Assembly: GCA_001275005.1 (NCBI GenBank)
Contig: JWZX01002716.1
Coordinates: 1-32,811, forward strand
Length of the DNA: 32,811 nucleotides
Direction: 5' to 3'
Origin: Chrysochromulina tobinii
Taxonomy: Eukaryota > Haptophyta > Prymnesiales > Chrysochromulinaceae
The position numbers and the translations under genes were made by a program. Each line of letters starts with the position of its first letter. Positions within the stretch are counted from its first letter, which is position 1. Positions 1 to 9,559 of the stretch are shown piece by piece. The notes under the pieces are model-generated. The model saw nothing but the letters and a program-made list of their open reading frames with translations. It made no database searches and was not told the origin of the DNA.

Positions 1-701
1 GGCGGCGGCGGCAATGGTGGTGGCTTGGAAGGGAAGGGTGGCCTGAGTGGCGGCGGAGGCGAAGGCGGTGGTGGCGAGGGTGGCGGCGATGGTGGTGGAG
101 AGGGTGGCGGCCGAGGAGGCGGATTCGGCGGAGGCGATGGCGGAGGTGGAGAAGGCGGGGGCGAGGGTGATGGAGGCGGCGGCAGCGGTGGTGGTGGTGA
201 GGGCGGTGGCGTGAACACACGATACGAGTCGTATTGAGCATTAGTCACACTGCTCACTAGGCAGAAGTCAAGGCACAGGCCGCAGCCGCTCAGAGCACTG
301 CTGAAGTGGAAGGAGTTGCAGCCGACATGGCTATCGCAGGTATTCGCGCACCCGCCCACTGAGAGGGCACCGCCAACTGCTGCAGCAGGGTTGCAGCACT
401 GCGTGCTGGTCAGGAATGGCTGATAGGTGCGTCCCTTGTGCGTGGATATTATAGTCTGTGCCCAGACCGTGGGCGCGAGGGCGATGAGCATCCACCAAAG
501 TATCCTCGTCCTAGCTGCTCGGAACTCTGGTGCACGTCGCGGGAGAAGCAGTGCTCGAGCCACACTAGTGAGGCTACAGCTTGATCCGCAACCGATCACG
601 ACGGTCAAGAACAGGCGCGTTCCCGCAGAACTGGCTGCAGTAAGCAGTGCGGCAGCAAGCAAGGCCGCCCCCACGCCTGACTTGCGGGCCAGTCGGCCGT
701 C
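1..701 (-). CDS. Cys-rich PAN/apple-like secreted protein with SPPP linker (3'-truncated by window edge)
   Basis: On the minus strand an open frame runs from an ATG at 701 off the left edge, about 233 residues. The N-terminus is hydrophobic (LLAAALLTAASS, then LFLTVVIGCG). A second hydrophobic stretch, ILWWMLIALAPTVWAQ, resembles a signal peptide, so an ATG at 491 is an alternative start. Residues about 100-146 form a cysteine-dense block with the pattern CC...C..TC....GCNSFHFS...GCGLCLDFC followed by YDSYR. This spacing recalls PAN/apple modules, which bind protein or carbohydrate outside the cell. From about residue 165 the chain is a proline tract of SPPP and PPPP units typical of algal extracellular linkers, so more domains probably lie beyond the edge. 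The domain name is inference from cysteine spacing. The reading frame, signal-like segment and linker are seen directly. Confidence 0.6.
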
Positions 702-1044
702 CATGCGCCGGGAGGCACCAGTCGGTCCGTTCCTCCCTAGGTTCGCAGAGCGAGTCCGCACTCTCTCGACAGTATACCTGTACGGCGCTCGACGGTTAGC
801 TAACGGTGGTCGGATCGGACCGTTTTCGACATCAGAGGATGCAGAAACGAATCCGGCGGTATTCAGCGAAACTATCTATACTGACTTAGCTGCGAAAGAA
901 AGACGGCGTGTTATCGTCGCGTGCTGACGGTTATTCATCACTTTACCGGTAGGACACTCAAAGTCCATACACAGTTCGCTCGCGCTCGTATCCGCAGTCA
1001 GGCCGTTCAGAAGGGCTCGCACGCTTCAGGGCGAGCCAGTCGGA
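702..1044. promoter_or_regulatory. Divergent intergenic region, probable shared promoter
   Basis: This 343-bp gap separates the start of the minus-strand Cys-rich gene from the start of the plus-strand coiled-coil gene. It must hold the promoters of both if the starts are right. I see no TATA box or repeated motif. Open frames here in other phases look like chance. Confidence 0.35.
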
Positions 1045-4000
1045 ATGCCGTCCCTCGGCGCCGATGCCGCATCGTCGTCATCCGCGGCAGCTGTTACGAG
1101 AAGCATGGCCGGACTGCCTTCGATCTTTCCTGCCACTGCCAAGGCACAGCAGAAGGCGTTCGAGGCCATCTTCGCCGCACGCGGCGCATCGGACAGCAGC
1201 GCGCGTGCGTCTGCCTTGTCGCAGAGCATCTTGTCGTACACGTTTGGGGGTGCGACCAGCGGCAAGAAGCGTCCAGGTGGGCCTCTCAGCACATCGCACA
1301 CCCTCTTCGAGAACGAGGAGAAGTCGATGCTCGACGCGTTTGACAAGGTCGAGAGGCGGAGGATGTGCGGCGAGGCGCTCGAGCGCGTCGACGAGACGAT
1401 GCAGCTGTGGGAGCGGCCGAGCGAGGTCGTTGGTGACCTGGCCGAGGTACACCGCGCCATCAACGAGTGGCTCGAAGCGGGTCAGCAGCGTGAGGACCAC
1501 CAGATCCAGGTGCAGGCACTTCTCATCCAACTCTACGACTGGCTACACAACTTCCTGCCGTCCGCCGCCGCGCCCGAGGAGTCGGACGAGTTCGCGCCCC
1601 GCATCGTTGCGGTCGAGGCCTACGCGCGCCGGACAGCCGAGGTCCACGCGCGACGAGCCGCCGAGACGGCTGAGGCGCGCGTCGCCGCTGTACAAGCCGC
1701 TCTGTCGGAGTCGCCACCCAGGGCTACGTTGCCCGGAGCGAAGTCACCGACTTCCTCGTCGCCGCAAGCGCAGTCGTCGCCCAAGGCCATGGCGGGCGTG
1801 CGTGGGTTGCTGGGCGCGCGCCATGCGGAGTGGCAGGCGGAGGCGGCGGTCGCGGCCGCGGAGCAGGCCGAGGACGAGGACGAGGACCTGGAGCCGGCGG
1901 AGCCACCCGCGGAGGTGGCGGCCCTGCTCAACGCGCGGCAGGCGGAGGGCGAGCGCCTCGCCGAGCACCTCGGCGCCATCTTCCAGGCTGCCTGTATGGA
2001 GCTCCAGTCGCGACAGAGCGGTGCTGGTACGCTCGCGACCGTCGACTTCGATTCGCCGAGCAAGGCACCCAAGGCGGGTGCCAAGCCGAGCAAGGCAGCT
2101 AAGGCGGGTGTTAAGGTCGCCATCGCGAAGATACAGGAGCGCAAGAGCACCGCCCTCAAGGAAAAGGCTTTGGCTGAGCTGGAAGACGCGCAGCTGTCCT
2201 TGGTGGAGGTGCAGGGGCGCGCGGCGGTCGAGAGGGCGATTCTGCGTGCCGAGTTCGGTGCGCTCGAGGATCACGAGGCATTAGGCCAGCGGGAGGCAAT
2301 GCTCGCTGAGACGCGCGAGTCGCTCGCCAAGACGCGCGAGCACCAGCTACGTCTGGACAACCCTGTCCTTCCCCAAGGGCCAAACGAAGCGGAGCTGCTG
2401 CTTGCCAGCAGGCTGGCCCAGCTTGAGGCCGAGCTCATGGTGGAGCGCGCGACGGTCGGCGCGCGCGACACCACCGTCGCCGAGTGGGAGACCAGATTCC
2501 AAGTCTACTCTCAGGAGCGTGCCTCGATGAAGCGGCGCGCCGAAACCGCCGAAGCCGGCTGCGTCGACCTTGCCGACGAGGTCCAGACGCTCAAGACGGC
2601 GCTCGAAGCAGCCGCGGCAGCCAAGCTGGAGGCGGCCGAGGAGCTTTCGGGGCCTTCGGATGAGTCAGAGCGACGCGCAGCCGCTCTGACTGAGAGGGAG
2701 GCGGCCGTGACCGCGAGAGAGGAGGCGGTCAACGCCCGTGAGCTCGCAGTGCGACGCGACGCGTTTGCGCTGCGTGAGGCGCAACGCCGGCTGTCGCCGT
2801 ACGCGGTCTCCTCGGGGCCGAGTGGCACGGCGTTGCCCGGATGGATGTTCGAGCCACCGGCCGGCCCAGTGGCGGGTGCGCCGCAGCCGACAGCCGAGAT
2901 GGAGGCTATGGAGGCGGAGCTTGCGCGTAGGCTGGCTGAGTTGGCCGAGCGCGAGGCGGCGCTGGCTGCCGAGGGGTCACAGGTGCCCTCTCCCTCCGTC
3001 GACGATGGGTCGCCCTCGGCCTCGCCCAATCCCTTGCCCAATTACAACGGCGCGGTGCAGCTGACGAGGCAGACGGCGATGGAGCTCAACCAGCGGCGCC
3101 ATGCGGTCGAGTTGGCCGAGCTGGAGCTGAAGGACAAGGAGCGTGATCTCTTCGAGAAGTTGGCGGCGCTCGCGCGGCGCGAGTCGGCAGCCTTACAGCG
3201 CGAGGAGCGCCTTTCCGGAGCTGAGGCGGAGCTCGCACGCCGCCTAGCCGAACTGGCCGAGCGAGAGGCGGCGGCGGCCAAGCTCGAGGCCGAGTTGCTC
3301 GAGCGCGAGGCGGCGGCGGTGGCCAAGGAGGCCGGGCTCAATGCGCGCGAAGAAGCCTACAGGAAGTTGATGAGCGAGAATGAGGGCAGGGCTCAGAGGG
3401 AGGCTCTGGAGATGGTCAACGCAGCGCAGGCCAAGCAGCTCGAGGCCGAGGCGGCGCTGGCTGCGGAGCGGGCCAAGGCGGAGAGGCTGCGCGCCAAGCT
3501 GCGTGCGCTGCGTGAGCCCATGACCACGGTCCGTCTTGAGCTCGAGCGTCTCAGGCGTGAGAGCATCGAGGCGCTCGCGTCGGCGCAAAGCTTTGCGCTT
3601 GCCGCGCTATCTCAGCTCGAGCTGGCTGCCAAGGCGCACGCAGCACAGCTCGAGGCGCAGCTTGTGGCGCTCCGCGAGCGCACAAGCGCCCTCGAGGCTG
3701 ACCTGGCGGCGGCGGAAGCGGCCAAGCAGGCTGCCCTGGACGCCGCGGCGGCCGCGCTGGCCCAGCTGGAAGCAGTCAGATGTGAGCTGGAAGCAGTCAG
3801 GGGTGAGCTGGAAGCAGTCAGGGGTGAGCTGGAAGCATTCAAGCAAGCGCCCGCTAAGCAGTCCGGCAACAACCCCTTTCAGGCGGGCGTCGAGCTTTCA
3901 ACCGCCGAGCCGGCGCGCCTCGCCCCCGGTGCACCGTCCGCCGCGGCGCCCAAGAATCGCGGCTCGCGCACTACCCCGGCTAACCCAAACCTCACGCGCA

Positions 4001-6027
4001 CGGGCAAGCGCACAGCCGAAGTGGACGCGATGGCGGACGCGTTTGGCTCCGGGCAAAACGACGGTGAGAAGGTGAAGGCGCTTCAGGCCGAGATCGAGGC
4101 GCTGCGGCGGGAGATTGAGGAGCTCCAGCGCGAGCTCAACGAGGAACGGCAAGCTTACAGTGAGCTGGAGGGGGATTTGGAGCGCGTCCAGCAGGAGCTC
4201 GAAGAGCAGCGGCGCAAGCACAAACAGGAGAGCTTCGATGCGCTCGCAGCGGCGCTCGAGAGGGAGTCGGGGAGCGCCACGGCGGCGCTCGTAGCGGCCA
4301 TCGAGAGGGAGGCGGTCAGTGCCGCGGCGGAGGTAGCAAAGATCGAGAGCCTCAGCTTCGAAATCGGGGACCTGGAGAGGGAGCTGCGGCGGGCGGAGGC
4401 CGAGGCCGCGGCTGCTTTGGCGGCGGTCTCCGCGGCCTCACGGGCCGTAACCGCACCTAGCTCCTTAGCTTCCGGGGCCGCTTTTGCGGCGGCTCCGCTG
4501 GCATCGGCGCCGGCTCCGGAAGCGGATGAAGTGGATCCTCCATCATATGGAGTGTGCTCTCCACTGGAGTCCGCTCCGGCGCTCGCACCCGCGCCGGAGG
4601 CGGTGGGCGAGGCGGCGCGCGAGGCGGCGCGTGTGGACGCCACGGACTCGCACCGACCGACTCACACCGCCCCCATCGCACCGACTCACACCGCACTCCT
4701 TGAACCGACTCACACCGACCGACTCAGCAACGATGCAGCCTCGGCTGAGGCCTGGGCGTCGGCTGAGTCTCGGCGGCTGCTGCTCGAGGGGGTCGTGGCG
4801 TCACGGTTGCTGTCGCTCGAGCTGCGCGAGGGCGAAGCGCTCGCCACGACGCTAGGCCGCGAGCTCAAGATGGCGCGCCAGTCTGCCCTCGCGGAGGCGG
4901 ATCGGCTGCGCGCGACCGAACAAGCGGCGTTGCGCGCACTTAAGAAGAGTGAGGCGGCGCTTAAGAAGAGTGAGGCGGCGCGTATGGCAGTGGAGGCAGC
5001 AGAGGCGGAGCGGCTGCGTAAGCTCAAGGCTGCGGAGGATGAGGCGAACGCAATGCTGAGCCCGAAGGACAAGGCGCGCATCGACAAGTTGGTGAAGGAC
5101 TACATGCACCCGAGCACCAGGATCCCTGCTGGTGTGAAGCACCAGCTCCACCATAAGGTCCACCCCCTCTCGCACTCAGAGCTGCCTCAGATGGACCAGG
5201 CAGGCATCCAGGCTGCCCTCAAGACGCCCCTCCACCCCGACGAACTCTATCAGCAATCCTTCCTCGCGCAGTACGTAAACCGCGAGCGTAGCCAGAAGCG
5301 AGCCTACAGCAACGAGCCTGGCGGCGACGGCGGCGGCGGCAGTGGCGGCGGCGACGGTGAGTACGCGCGTGGGGCGACCGCGCCGGCCGCCGCCGCGCGT
5401 AGCATCCCGCGAGGACGGAGCTATATTGTAGATACCCCCGCTGACGCTCTGCCTCACGAGCGGTATCCCGACGCTTCGCCCTCGGGCACTGGTGGCATCG
5501 CCACCCACACGGCCCAAGGCAGCGCACTGGGCGCCGCACTGAGCGGCCGGGGTCCGAATGCAAGTGGAAGTGGTACGTGCAGCGCCGTGCTCGTGGGGCG
5601 TCCTCCCGAAGGGTATCCTGACGCCCGGCGCACGATGTCCTCCACGACGCAGCTCGAGCGTGCACGCTGGTCCGAGCGCGCACAATCGCCTAGGCTGGTG
5701 CCGATGCCGCCGCCACCCTCGCGCGAGACTTTGATGATGCGCAGCGTCGTCCGGCCGCACATCATCGACTCTGGAGTCCTTTACGACCCTGGGAGCACCG
5801 GCTCCGGTGAGGAAAGTGCGCGCGCGTCTTCGAGCCACGAATTTCGCATCAAGGCGCTTCGTAATGACCGGCCCACGTCGCCGCGATACCTGCTCACGCC
5901 CGTCGCCCCGCCGGGCGACCCGCTCCGCCCCCTCGCCCTGCCGAACGCAGAGCTTCGCTCCGGGGTGCATCTCTCGAGCTATGAACGTCTTCATCGAGGG
6001 ACGAGAGGGGCGAAGACGGCGCGCTGA
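1045..6027 (+). CDS. Giant coiled-coil protein (golgin/centrosomal-like), function unknown
   Basis: A single uninterrupted frame encodes 1660 residues. The N-terminal ~300 residues are partly ordered with an Ala/Ser-rich linker (TSSSPQAQSSPKAM). Lys/Ala repeats follow at about 337-358 (SKAPKAGAKPSKAAKAGVK). From about 370 to 1190 there is a long heptad-rich region of Glu, Ala, Leu and Arg (repeated RLAELAEREAA and ELEAVRGELEAVRG units), interrupted by Pro/Ser linkers. A short PTHT-repeat block lies near 1199-1226, then a final helix (LKKSEAALKKSEAAR). Residues about 1336-1425 (from LSPKDKARIDKLVKDYMHPS) look globular. The last ~230 residues are disordered. There is no signal peptide or membrane segment. 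Such proteins usually serve as tethers or scaffolds at Golgi, centrosome or basal bodies, but sequence alone cannot say which. The ATG at 1045 was chosen as the first ATG of the frame. Confidence 0.8.
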   Translation: MPSLGADAASSSSAAAVTRSMAGLPSIFPATAKAQQKAFEAIFAARGASDSSARASALSQSILSYTFGGATSGKKRPGGPLSTSHTLFENEEKSMLDAFDKVERRRMCGEALERVDETMQLWERPSEVVGDLAEVHRAINEWLEAGQQREDHQIQVQALLIQLYDWLHNFLPSAAAPEESDEFAPRIVAVEAYARRTAEVHARRAAETAEARVAAVQAALSESPPRATLPGAKSPTSSSPQAQSSPKAMAGVRGLLGARHAEWQAEAAVAAAEQAEDEDEDLEPAEPPAEVAALLNARQAEGERLAEHLGAIFQAACMELQSRQSGAGTLATVDFDSPSKAPKAGAKPSKAAKAGVKVAIAKIQERKSTALKEKALAELEDAQLSLVEVQGRAAVERAILRAEFGALEDHEALGQREAMLAETRESLAKTREHQLRLDNPVLPQGPNEAELLLASRLAQLEAELMVERATVGARDTTVAEWETRFQVYSQERASMKRRAETAEAGCVDLADEVQTLKTALEAAAAAKLEAAEELSGPSDESERRAAALTEREAAVTAREEAVNARELAVRRDAFALREAQRRLSPYAVSSGPSGTALPGWMFEPPAGPVAGAPQPTAEMEAMEAELARRLAELAEREAALAAEGSQVPSPSVDDGSPSASPNPLPNYNGAVQLTRQTAMELNQRRHAVELAELELKDKERDLFEKLAALARRESAALQREERLSGAEAELARRLAELAEREAAAAKLEAELLEREAAAVAKEAGLNAREEAYRKLMSENEGRAQREALEMVNAAQAKQLEAEAALAAERAKAERLRAKLRALREPMTTVRLELERLRRESIEALASAQSFALAALSQLELAAKAHAAQLEAQLVALRERTSALEADLAAAEAAKQAALDAAAAALAQLEAVRCELEAVRGELEAVRGELEAFKQAPAKQSGNNPFQAGVELSTAEPARLAPGAPSAAAPKNRGSRTTPANPNLTRTGKRTAEVDAMADAFGSGQNDGEKVKALQAEIEALRREIEELQRELNEERQAYSELEGDLERVQQELEEQRRKHKQESFDALAAALERESGSATAALVAAIEREAVSAAAEVAKIESLSFEIGDLERELRRAEAEAAAALAAVSAASRAVTAPSSLASGAAFAAAPLASAPAPEADEVDPPSYGVCSPLESAPALAPAPEAVGEAAREAARVDATDSHRPTHTAPIAPTHTALLEPTHTDRLSNDAASAEAWASAESRRLLLEGVVASRLLSLELREGEALATTLGRELKMARQSALAEADRLRATEQAALRALKKSEAALKKSEAARMAVEAAEAERLRKLKAAEDEANAMLSPKDKARIDKLVKDYMHPSTRIPAGVKHQLHHKVHPLSHSELPQMDQAGIQAALKTPLHPDELYQQSFLAQYVNRERSQKRAYSNEPGGDGGGGSGGGDGEYARGATAPAAAARSIPRGRSYIVDTPADALPHERYPDASPSGTGGIATHTAQGSALGAALSGRGPNASGSGTCSAVLVGRPPEGYPDARRTMSSTTQLERARWSERAQSPRLVPMPPPPSRETLMMRSVVRPHIIDSGVLYDPGSTGSGEESARASSSHEFRIKALRNDRPTSPRYLLTPVAPPGDPLRPLALPNAELRSGVHLSSYERLHRGTRGAKTAR
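3766..3840 (+). repeat. 21-bp tandem repeat inside the coiled-coil gene
   Basis: Three full units and a partial fourth of CTGGAAGCAGTCAGGGGTGAG encode (LEAVRGE)n, exactly one coiled-coil heptad per unit. Units two and three are identical, which suggests recent slippage or unequal exchange that preserves heptad phase. Confidence 0.9.
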
Positions 6028-7064
6028 CAGAATGCAGCTGGCCAGAGGAGTGGGGTGGGGGGCGCCCCTTATACCTTCGCCGCTGTACCTTCCCTTTGAA
6101 TCACTTCTGGGATCATTTTCGACTATGATCTGCCTAACCTATCTCTCCAAGTCCAACCGACTTTGATCTTTTGCACCTTCAAGCGACCTTCAGAGTTCAC
6201 GCAGTTTTCAGTCTCTCTCCCGTCCGCCTCGCCCTCGGAGCTCAGAGTCCGGCGCGCACGCTTTCGACGGTTTTCAAAACACAGCTTAGAGGTTAGAGTC
6301 AAACAGAGAGTCATGTCACAAAGTCACATGTGCCGGTCTCAGGACTCAGCAGCTCTCCGCGCGCTCCGATCCGCGCGCGCTATAAAACTCATCTGCGGGA
6401 CGCTCTGGGTCTGGCCGGATCTGCCGTGCGGCGTGCCGCGGCGCGCGGGACCTGCGGGAACGATTAAGCGATTTAACTGCGGATCAGTCTTAACGATCAG
6501 TCGGTCCCCTCCCTGCAGCCCGGTCGTGCGGTGAGCCTGCAGCCTGACCCTGAGCCTCCGCGGCTCCGCGTCTCTCTCTCTCTGCGCGTCTCTCGCCGGG
6601 GACTCGCGCCCCACTGGGTCGCGCCGCAACGTGCTCCCGTTGGCTCCGCGACACGGCGCGACCCGGCGACCCGCGACCGCCGCCCTTGCCCGCCCCACAC
6701 GACCCGGACATACGCCACGCGATACGGGCGCGGGCCCGCCGCGGCGATCATGCGATGCGTCCCAGAGGTATACCTTCGAGGTTGCGTCGCGGTCGCGGAC
6801 CGCCGCCGGCGCGAGCGGGCCCGGGGCCCACTAGACCCGCGAGCGGTTCGTAAGCCCGGAGATCGCTCATGGAGATCCCTGCAGATCCTCCGCGACCGGC
6901 TTATCTCGTGTACAGCTGTACGAAGTGGAAAGTAACTAGTCGTGCGAAGATTATTCTCAAAACTCCTCCGCGGACACGTATTAAAGCTTAACGTCTAAAA
7001 CCGCCCCCGCCTAACTTTTGTCTAGGACTCTAAGTCGTGTATTGGTGACGGCGCGAGCGGCTTC
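6028..7064. other. Convergent intergenic region, no gene recognised
   Basis: About 1 kb lies between the 3' ends of the coiled-coil gene and the minus-strand gene ending at 7065. It contains a short CT run near 6571-6583, a TATAAAA-like string near 6380 and several GC-rich palindromic stretches (6730-6830). Open frames on both strands overlap each other and have no recognisable protein features. I see no tRNA, rRNA or mobile element. Confidence 0.5.
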
Positions 7065-8468
7065 TTACTTCTTTACGGCCTTGGTGAGACTCGCCTTGGT
7101 CGCGGCCGCGCGCTCCTTGATGCGATCACTCATGGTCTTCTTCTTGGCGATGCCCTCTGCCAATGCCTCATCGAGATCCAGCTCGTCATCAAAGCTGCCC
7201 GCGCCGGCGCCGCTCTCGGGAGAGCCTCTGGCTTTTCCCCTGGCGGGTGCCGGCACAGGCACGGCAGCCGTCGCCGCCGCCGCGGCAGACTCCTTTACGG
7301 CCTTCTTCGCGGCCTTCTTCGCCGACTCGGCCGGAGGCGCAGCGGGGGCGGGGACGGGCGTTGGAACGGGTGCGGGCGTGGGAGCGGGCACGGGTGTGGA
7401 AGCCGGTGGTGCGTTCGCCTTCGACAAAGGCTTTTTGAGCCACGTCTTGAGTTTGGTCCGCTTCTTGTTGCGTTTGTTCCGCGGGTCGTCGCCCTCTGCC
7501 TGCTCGGTCTCCTCGACCGGCGTCACGCCCTGAAAAGTGATGCTCTCTGACTCTTCCCAGCAAACTTGCATCCACAACATCCACTTGTTATCCACAATCA
7601 TCTCTGGTCGCACCGCGTCGGTGTCCACGAATCCCCAGCCGTTGTCAGCCCCCGGCACTGGCCCCATCACCCAACGAGGCGCGCAGCCGTGCATGCTCGG
7701 CACATGGAACAAGTGCACCAGCTGGCCAGTCGGTGTGCGGTGTTCGTAGTGCGCGAAGCCATTAGAGAGCGGCACCTCTTCCGACAGGGTCCAACGGCCG
7801 TCAAAGTTATGCTTCTGGAAGGCACCGTTTCCGCCGGAACATCGGAGCGTACGAAAGTAGCGCTCGCCTGCCAACCAAACGAGCCCATCCGCCTCGTCGT
7901 CCGCTTCGTCGTCCGCGGGTAGTTCAACTCCTGCTTCGACGGCAGGCTGCGCAGCGAGTTGCTTGACTCGCAACTCCGCTGCTGGCGGCGCGATGGCCGC
8001 TGTTCGCGCGGTTCGCTCTGAAGCCGGCACCGTAGCGGTCGGTCCTTGCTCGGTTACTTCGAGGAGTGCCAGCGACGGCACCTTTTTCTGGATCGACATC
8101 ATCGAGTAGCAGCCTTTCTGGGTTTCCGCAGGAGAGGCAGCGAGGAATTGCACTTCGTCTATCGCTTCGGTGGTTGCTGCGGCGCTACTGGGTGCCCCGG
8201 GAGACGCTTTCATAGTACCCGGGGATTTGGCAGTGGTCCAAACCTTTTTATCCGTGGCCTGTTCGGCTGCCTCCGCTCCCTGCTTTGCAGCCACCGCCTG
8301 GGCAATCTGAATGACGTCCTGCGAATGAATTGCGGCTTGATGACGTCCTCGGTCGGTCGATCGGTCTGTCGGTCGGTCGGTCAGCCTCGGTCGATCGCAG
8401 TACAGCTCCTCATAGTCCACAGCCGTAAAATTCGCCAGCGGCTTGGCTTCAATGGGGCGCGAGGCCAT
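7065..8468 (-). CDS. Unknown protein with conserved-looking Trp-rich central domain and Lys/Ala tail
   Basis: 467 residues from an ATG at 8468. I do not recognise the family. The N-terminal ~195 residues are low complexity and end in an acidic run (ADDEADDEADG). Residues about 203-312 look like a compact domain rich in W, G and H: FDGRWTLSEEVPLSNGF, then YEH, VHLFHV, PRWVMGP, NGWGFVDTD, and WMLWMQVCWEES. This pattern suggests a small beta-rich domain, possibly one that recurs in algal proteins. A Pro/Ala/Val linker of PAPTPVP units follows, and a basic C-terminus (KKAAKKAVK, then TKASLTKAVKK) that could bind nucleic acid or histone-like partners. There is no signal peptide or membrane segment. 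A GGTC microsatellite encodes the RPTDRSTDR stretch near residues 29-40. Confidence 0.65.
   Translation of the reverse strand: MASRPIEAKPLANFTAVDYEELYCDRPRLTDRPTDRSTDRGRHQAAIHSQDVIQIAQAVAAKQGAEAAEQATDKKVWTTAKSPGTMKASPGAPSSAAATTEAIDEVQFLAASPAETQKGCYSMMSIQKKVPSLALLEVTEQGPTATVPASERTARTAAIAPPAAELRVKQLAAQPAVEAGVELPADDEADDEADGLVWLAGERYFRTLRCSGGNGAFQKHNFDGRWTLSEEVPLSNGFAHYEHRTPTGQLVHLFHVPSMHGCAPRWVMGPVPGADNGWGFVDTDAVRPEMIVDNKWMLWMQVCWEESESITFQGVTPVEETEQAEGDDPRNKRNKKRTKLKTWLKKPLSKANAPPASTPVPAPTPAPVPTPVPAPAAPPAESAKKAAKKAVKESAAAAATAAVPVPAPARGKARGSPESGAGAGSFDDELDLDEALAEGIAKKKTMSDRIKERAAATKASLTKAVKK
8349..8394. repeat. GGTC/GATC microsatellite within the 5' coding part of the unknown gene
   Basis: An imperfect run of CGGT units, interrupted by CGAT, lies in frame and encodes a PTDR-like stretch. 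Because units are 4 bp, length change would shift the frame, so this is a potential instability point. Confidence 0.75.
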
Positions 8469-8601
8469 GGCGTTCAGGTGTTTTGGTCGTCAAGCCGCGG
8501 CGCGCGCGCGTGACACGAAGGGTCCAAGTAAGTCGCGAAAAAGGTCGTTCATAACTTCATAAGTTCATATGAACACCGCAAAAATTTCGTTTGTTTCCGG
8601 A

Positions 8602-8680
8602 CGCCAGTTGTTAGTCTCAGTAGACAGGTTGTTAGTCTCAGTCGCCAGTTGTTAGTCTCAGATGTTAGTCAGTCGACAGG
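8602..8680. repeat. About 20-bp minisatellite at the 3' end of the DNA glycosylase gene
   Basis: Three copies of a unit containing GTTGTTAGTCTCAG, preceded by CGCCA, GACAG and CGCCA in turn, plus a degenerate fourth copy, lie mainly in the 3' untranslated region. The last degenerate copy overlaps the stop codon of the glycosylase. Confidence 0.8.
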
Positions 8681-9559
8681 TTCCGGCTTGACTGCGAGCA
8701 GACCTTCTACTTCCTCGGGTTTGACCCTCGTCATCGCGAGCTCCTCTTGTACGACCAATGCGCCTCTCATCTTGGTTCGAAGCGCCTTGACGTCATTCTT
8801 GAACACCTTGCCATGCTTGACTAGCAGCACATGGAGCGCGTACTTGATCCCGTCCGGCACTCGGTTGTTGAGGTGAGCGTACGTTTGGTCGCGGCTGGCC
8901 GATTTGGGCACCCATCCGAGGGCCATCGCAATCTTCCATACATGCGTGTCGACCGGGAAGTCAGCGCGCTTGAGACAGAACATAAGCACGCATGAGATGG
9001 TCTTGGCGCCCACACCTTTGAAGGAGCCGAGCACGCGCTTCACTTCTTCGTCGGGCTCGTCGCGCAGGTGCTCGAGGGAGCACTCGCCGCGCTCCTCGTG
9101 CAGACGCTCGAGGATGGCCTGGATGCGCGCCGTCTTCGTCTCCGCGAGGCCGCAGCTTCGGATCACGGTCTCGAGGGCCGCTGGCGGCGAGGAGCGGACC
9201 GCCTCCCAGGTGGGGAATGCCTGCTTGAGCGCTAAGAAGCTGCGGTGGGATTGCACGTCTGTCGTATTCTGGGACAGGATGGTCCCCACGAGCGCGTCAA
9301 GGACGAGCTCACGTGAGCCACAGCCACCCTCGTCCTTCTTGGGCTTGCAGATCTCCTCCATGACCTCTGGGTGCAAAGTGGAGAGGGCTTCATGCACAGA
9401 TCGCACCTCGTGTTCCCGCGGGGCACTCCAATCTGGGAATGGGCCTTGGCACGCCTTCGTTTCCGGCTCCGACGCGCTGTGGCTCTTGCGCACGCGCTTG
9501 GTGGCGACTTCGTCGTCCGGCTGTTCCTTAACCATGCGGTTGCGCTTGGATGACGACAT
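8669..9559 (-). CDS. Endonuclease III-like HhH-GPD DNA glycosylase, plant At3g47830-type
   Basis: A base-excision-repair enzyme that should remove damaged bases and nick the abasic site in nucleus or organelle. From the ATG at 9559 it is 296 residues. A basic tail (KRNRMVKEQ, KRVRKSH) resembles a nuclear localisation signal. The core begins near residue 84 with LVGTILSQNTTDVQSHRSF. The helix-hairpin-helix is SFKGVGAKTISCVLMF, giving the catalytic Lys at 186. The GPD aspartate is D204 in FPVDTHVWKIAMALGWVP. From memory, this wording is closest to a plant HhH-GPD family rather than to NTH1 or ROS1/DEMETER. The C-terminal four-cysteine iron-sulphur loop of classical EndoIII is absent. An in-frame extension to 9928 exists but overlaps the divergent neighbour, so I reject it. 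Confidence 0.85.
   Translation of the reverse strand: MSSSKRNRMVKEQPDDEVATKRVRKSHSASEPETKACQGPFPDWSAPREHEVRSVHEALSTLHPEVMEEICKPKKDEGGCGSRELVLDALVGTILSQNTTDVQSHRSFLALKQAFPTWEAVRSSPPAALETVIRSCGLAETKTARIQAILERLHEERGECSLEHLRDEPDEEVKRVLGSFKGVGAKTISCVLMFCLKRADFPVDTHVWKIAMALGWVPKSASRDQTYAHLNNRVPDGIKYALHVLLVKHGKVFKNDVKALRTKMRGALVVQEELAMTRVKPEEVEGLLAVKPEPVD

Noticed and set aside
25-237. Gly-rich plus-strand open frame
   Set aside because: It is the complement of a proline-rich linker in a better-supported minus-strand gene with a signal-like segment and a cysteine block.
5176-5994. 272-residue minus-strand frame opposite the coiled-coil gene end
   Set aside because: Arg-rich composition typical of antisense GC-rich coding DNA and no recognisable domain.
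6163-6935. Overlapping plus-strand frames in the 6-7 kb gap
   Set aside because: No motif, hydrophobic segment or repeat supports them; frames on the other strand are equally long.
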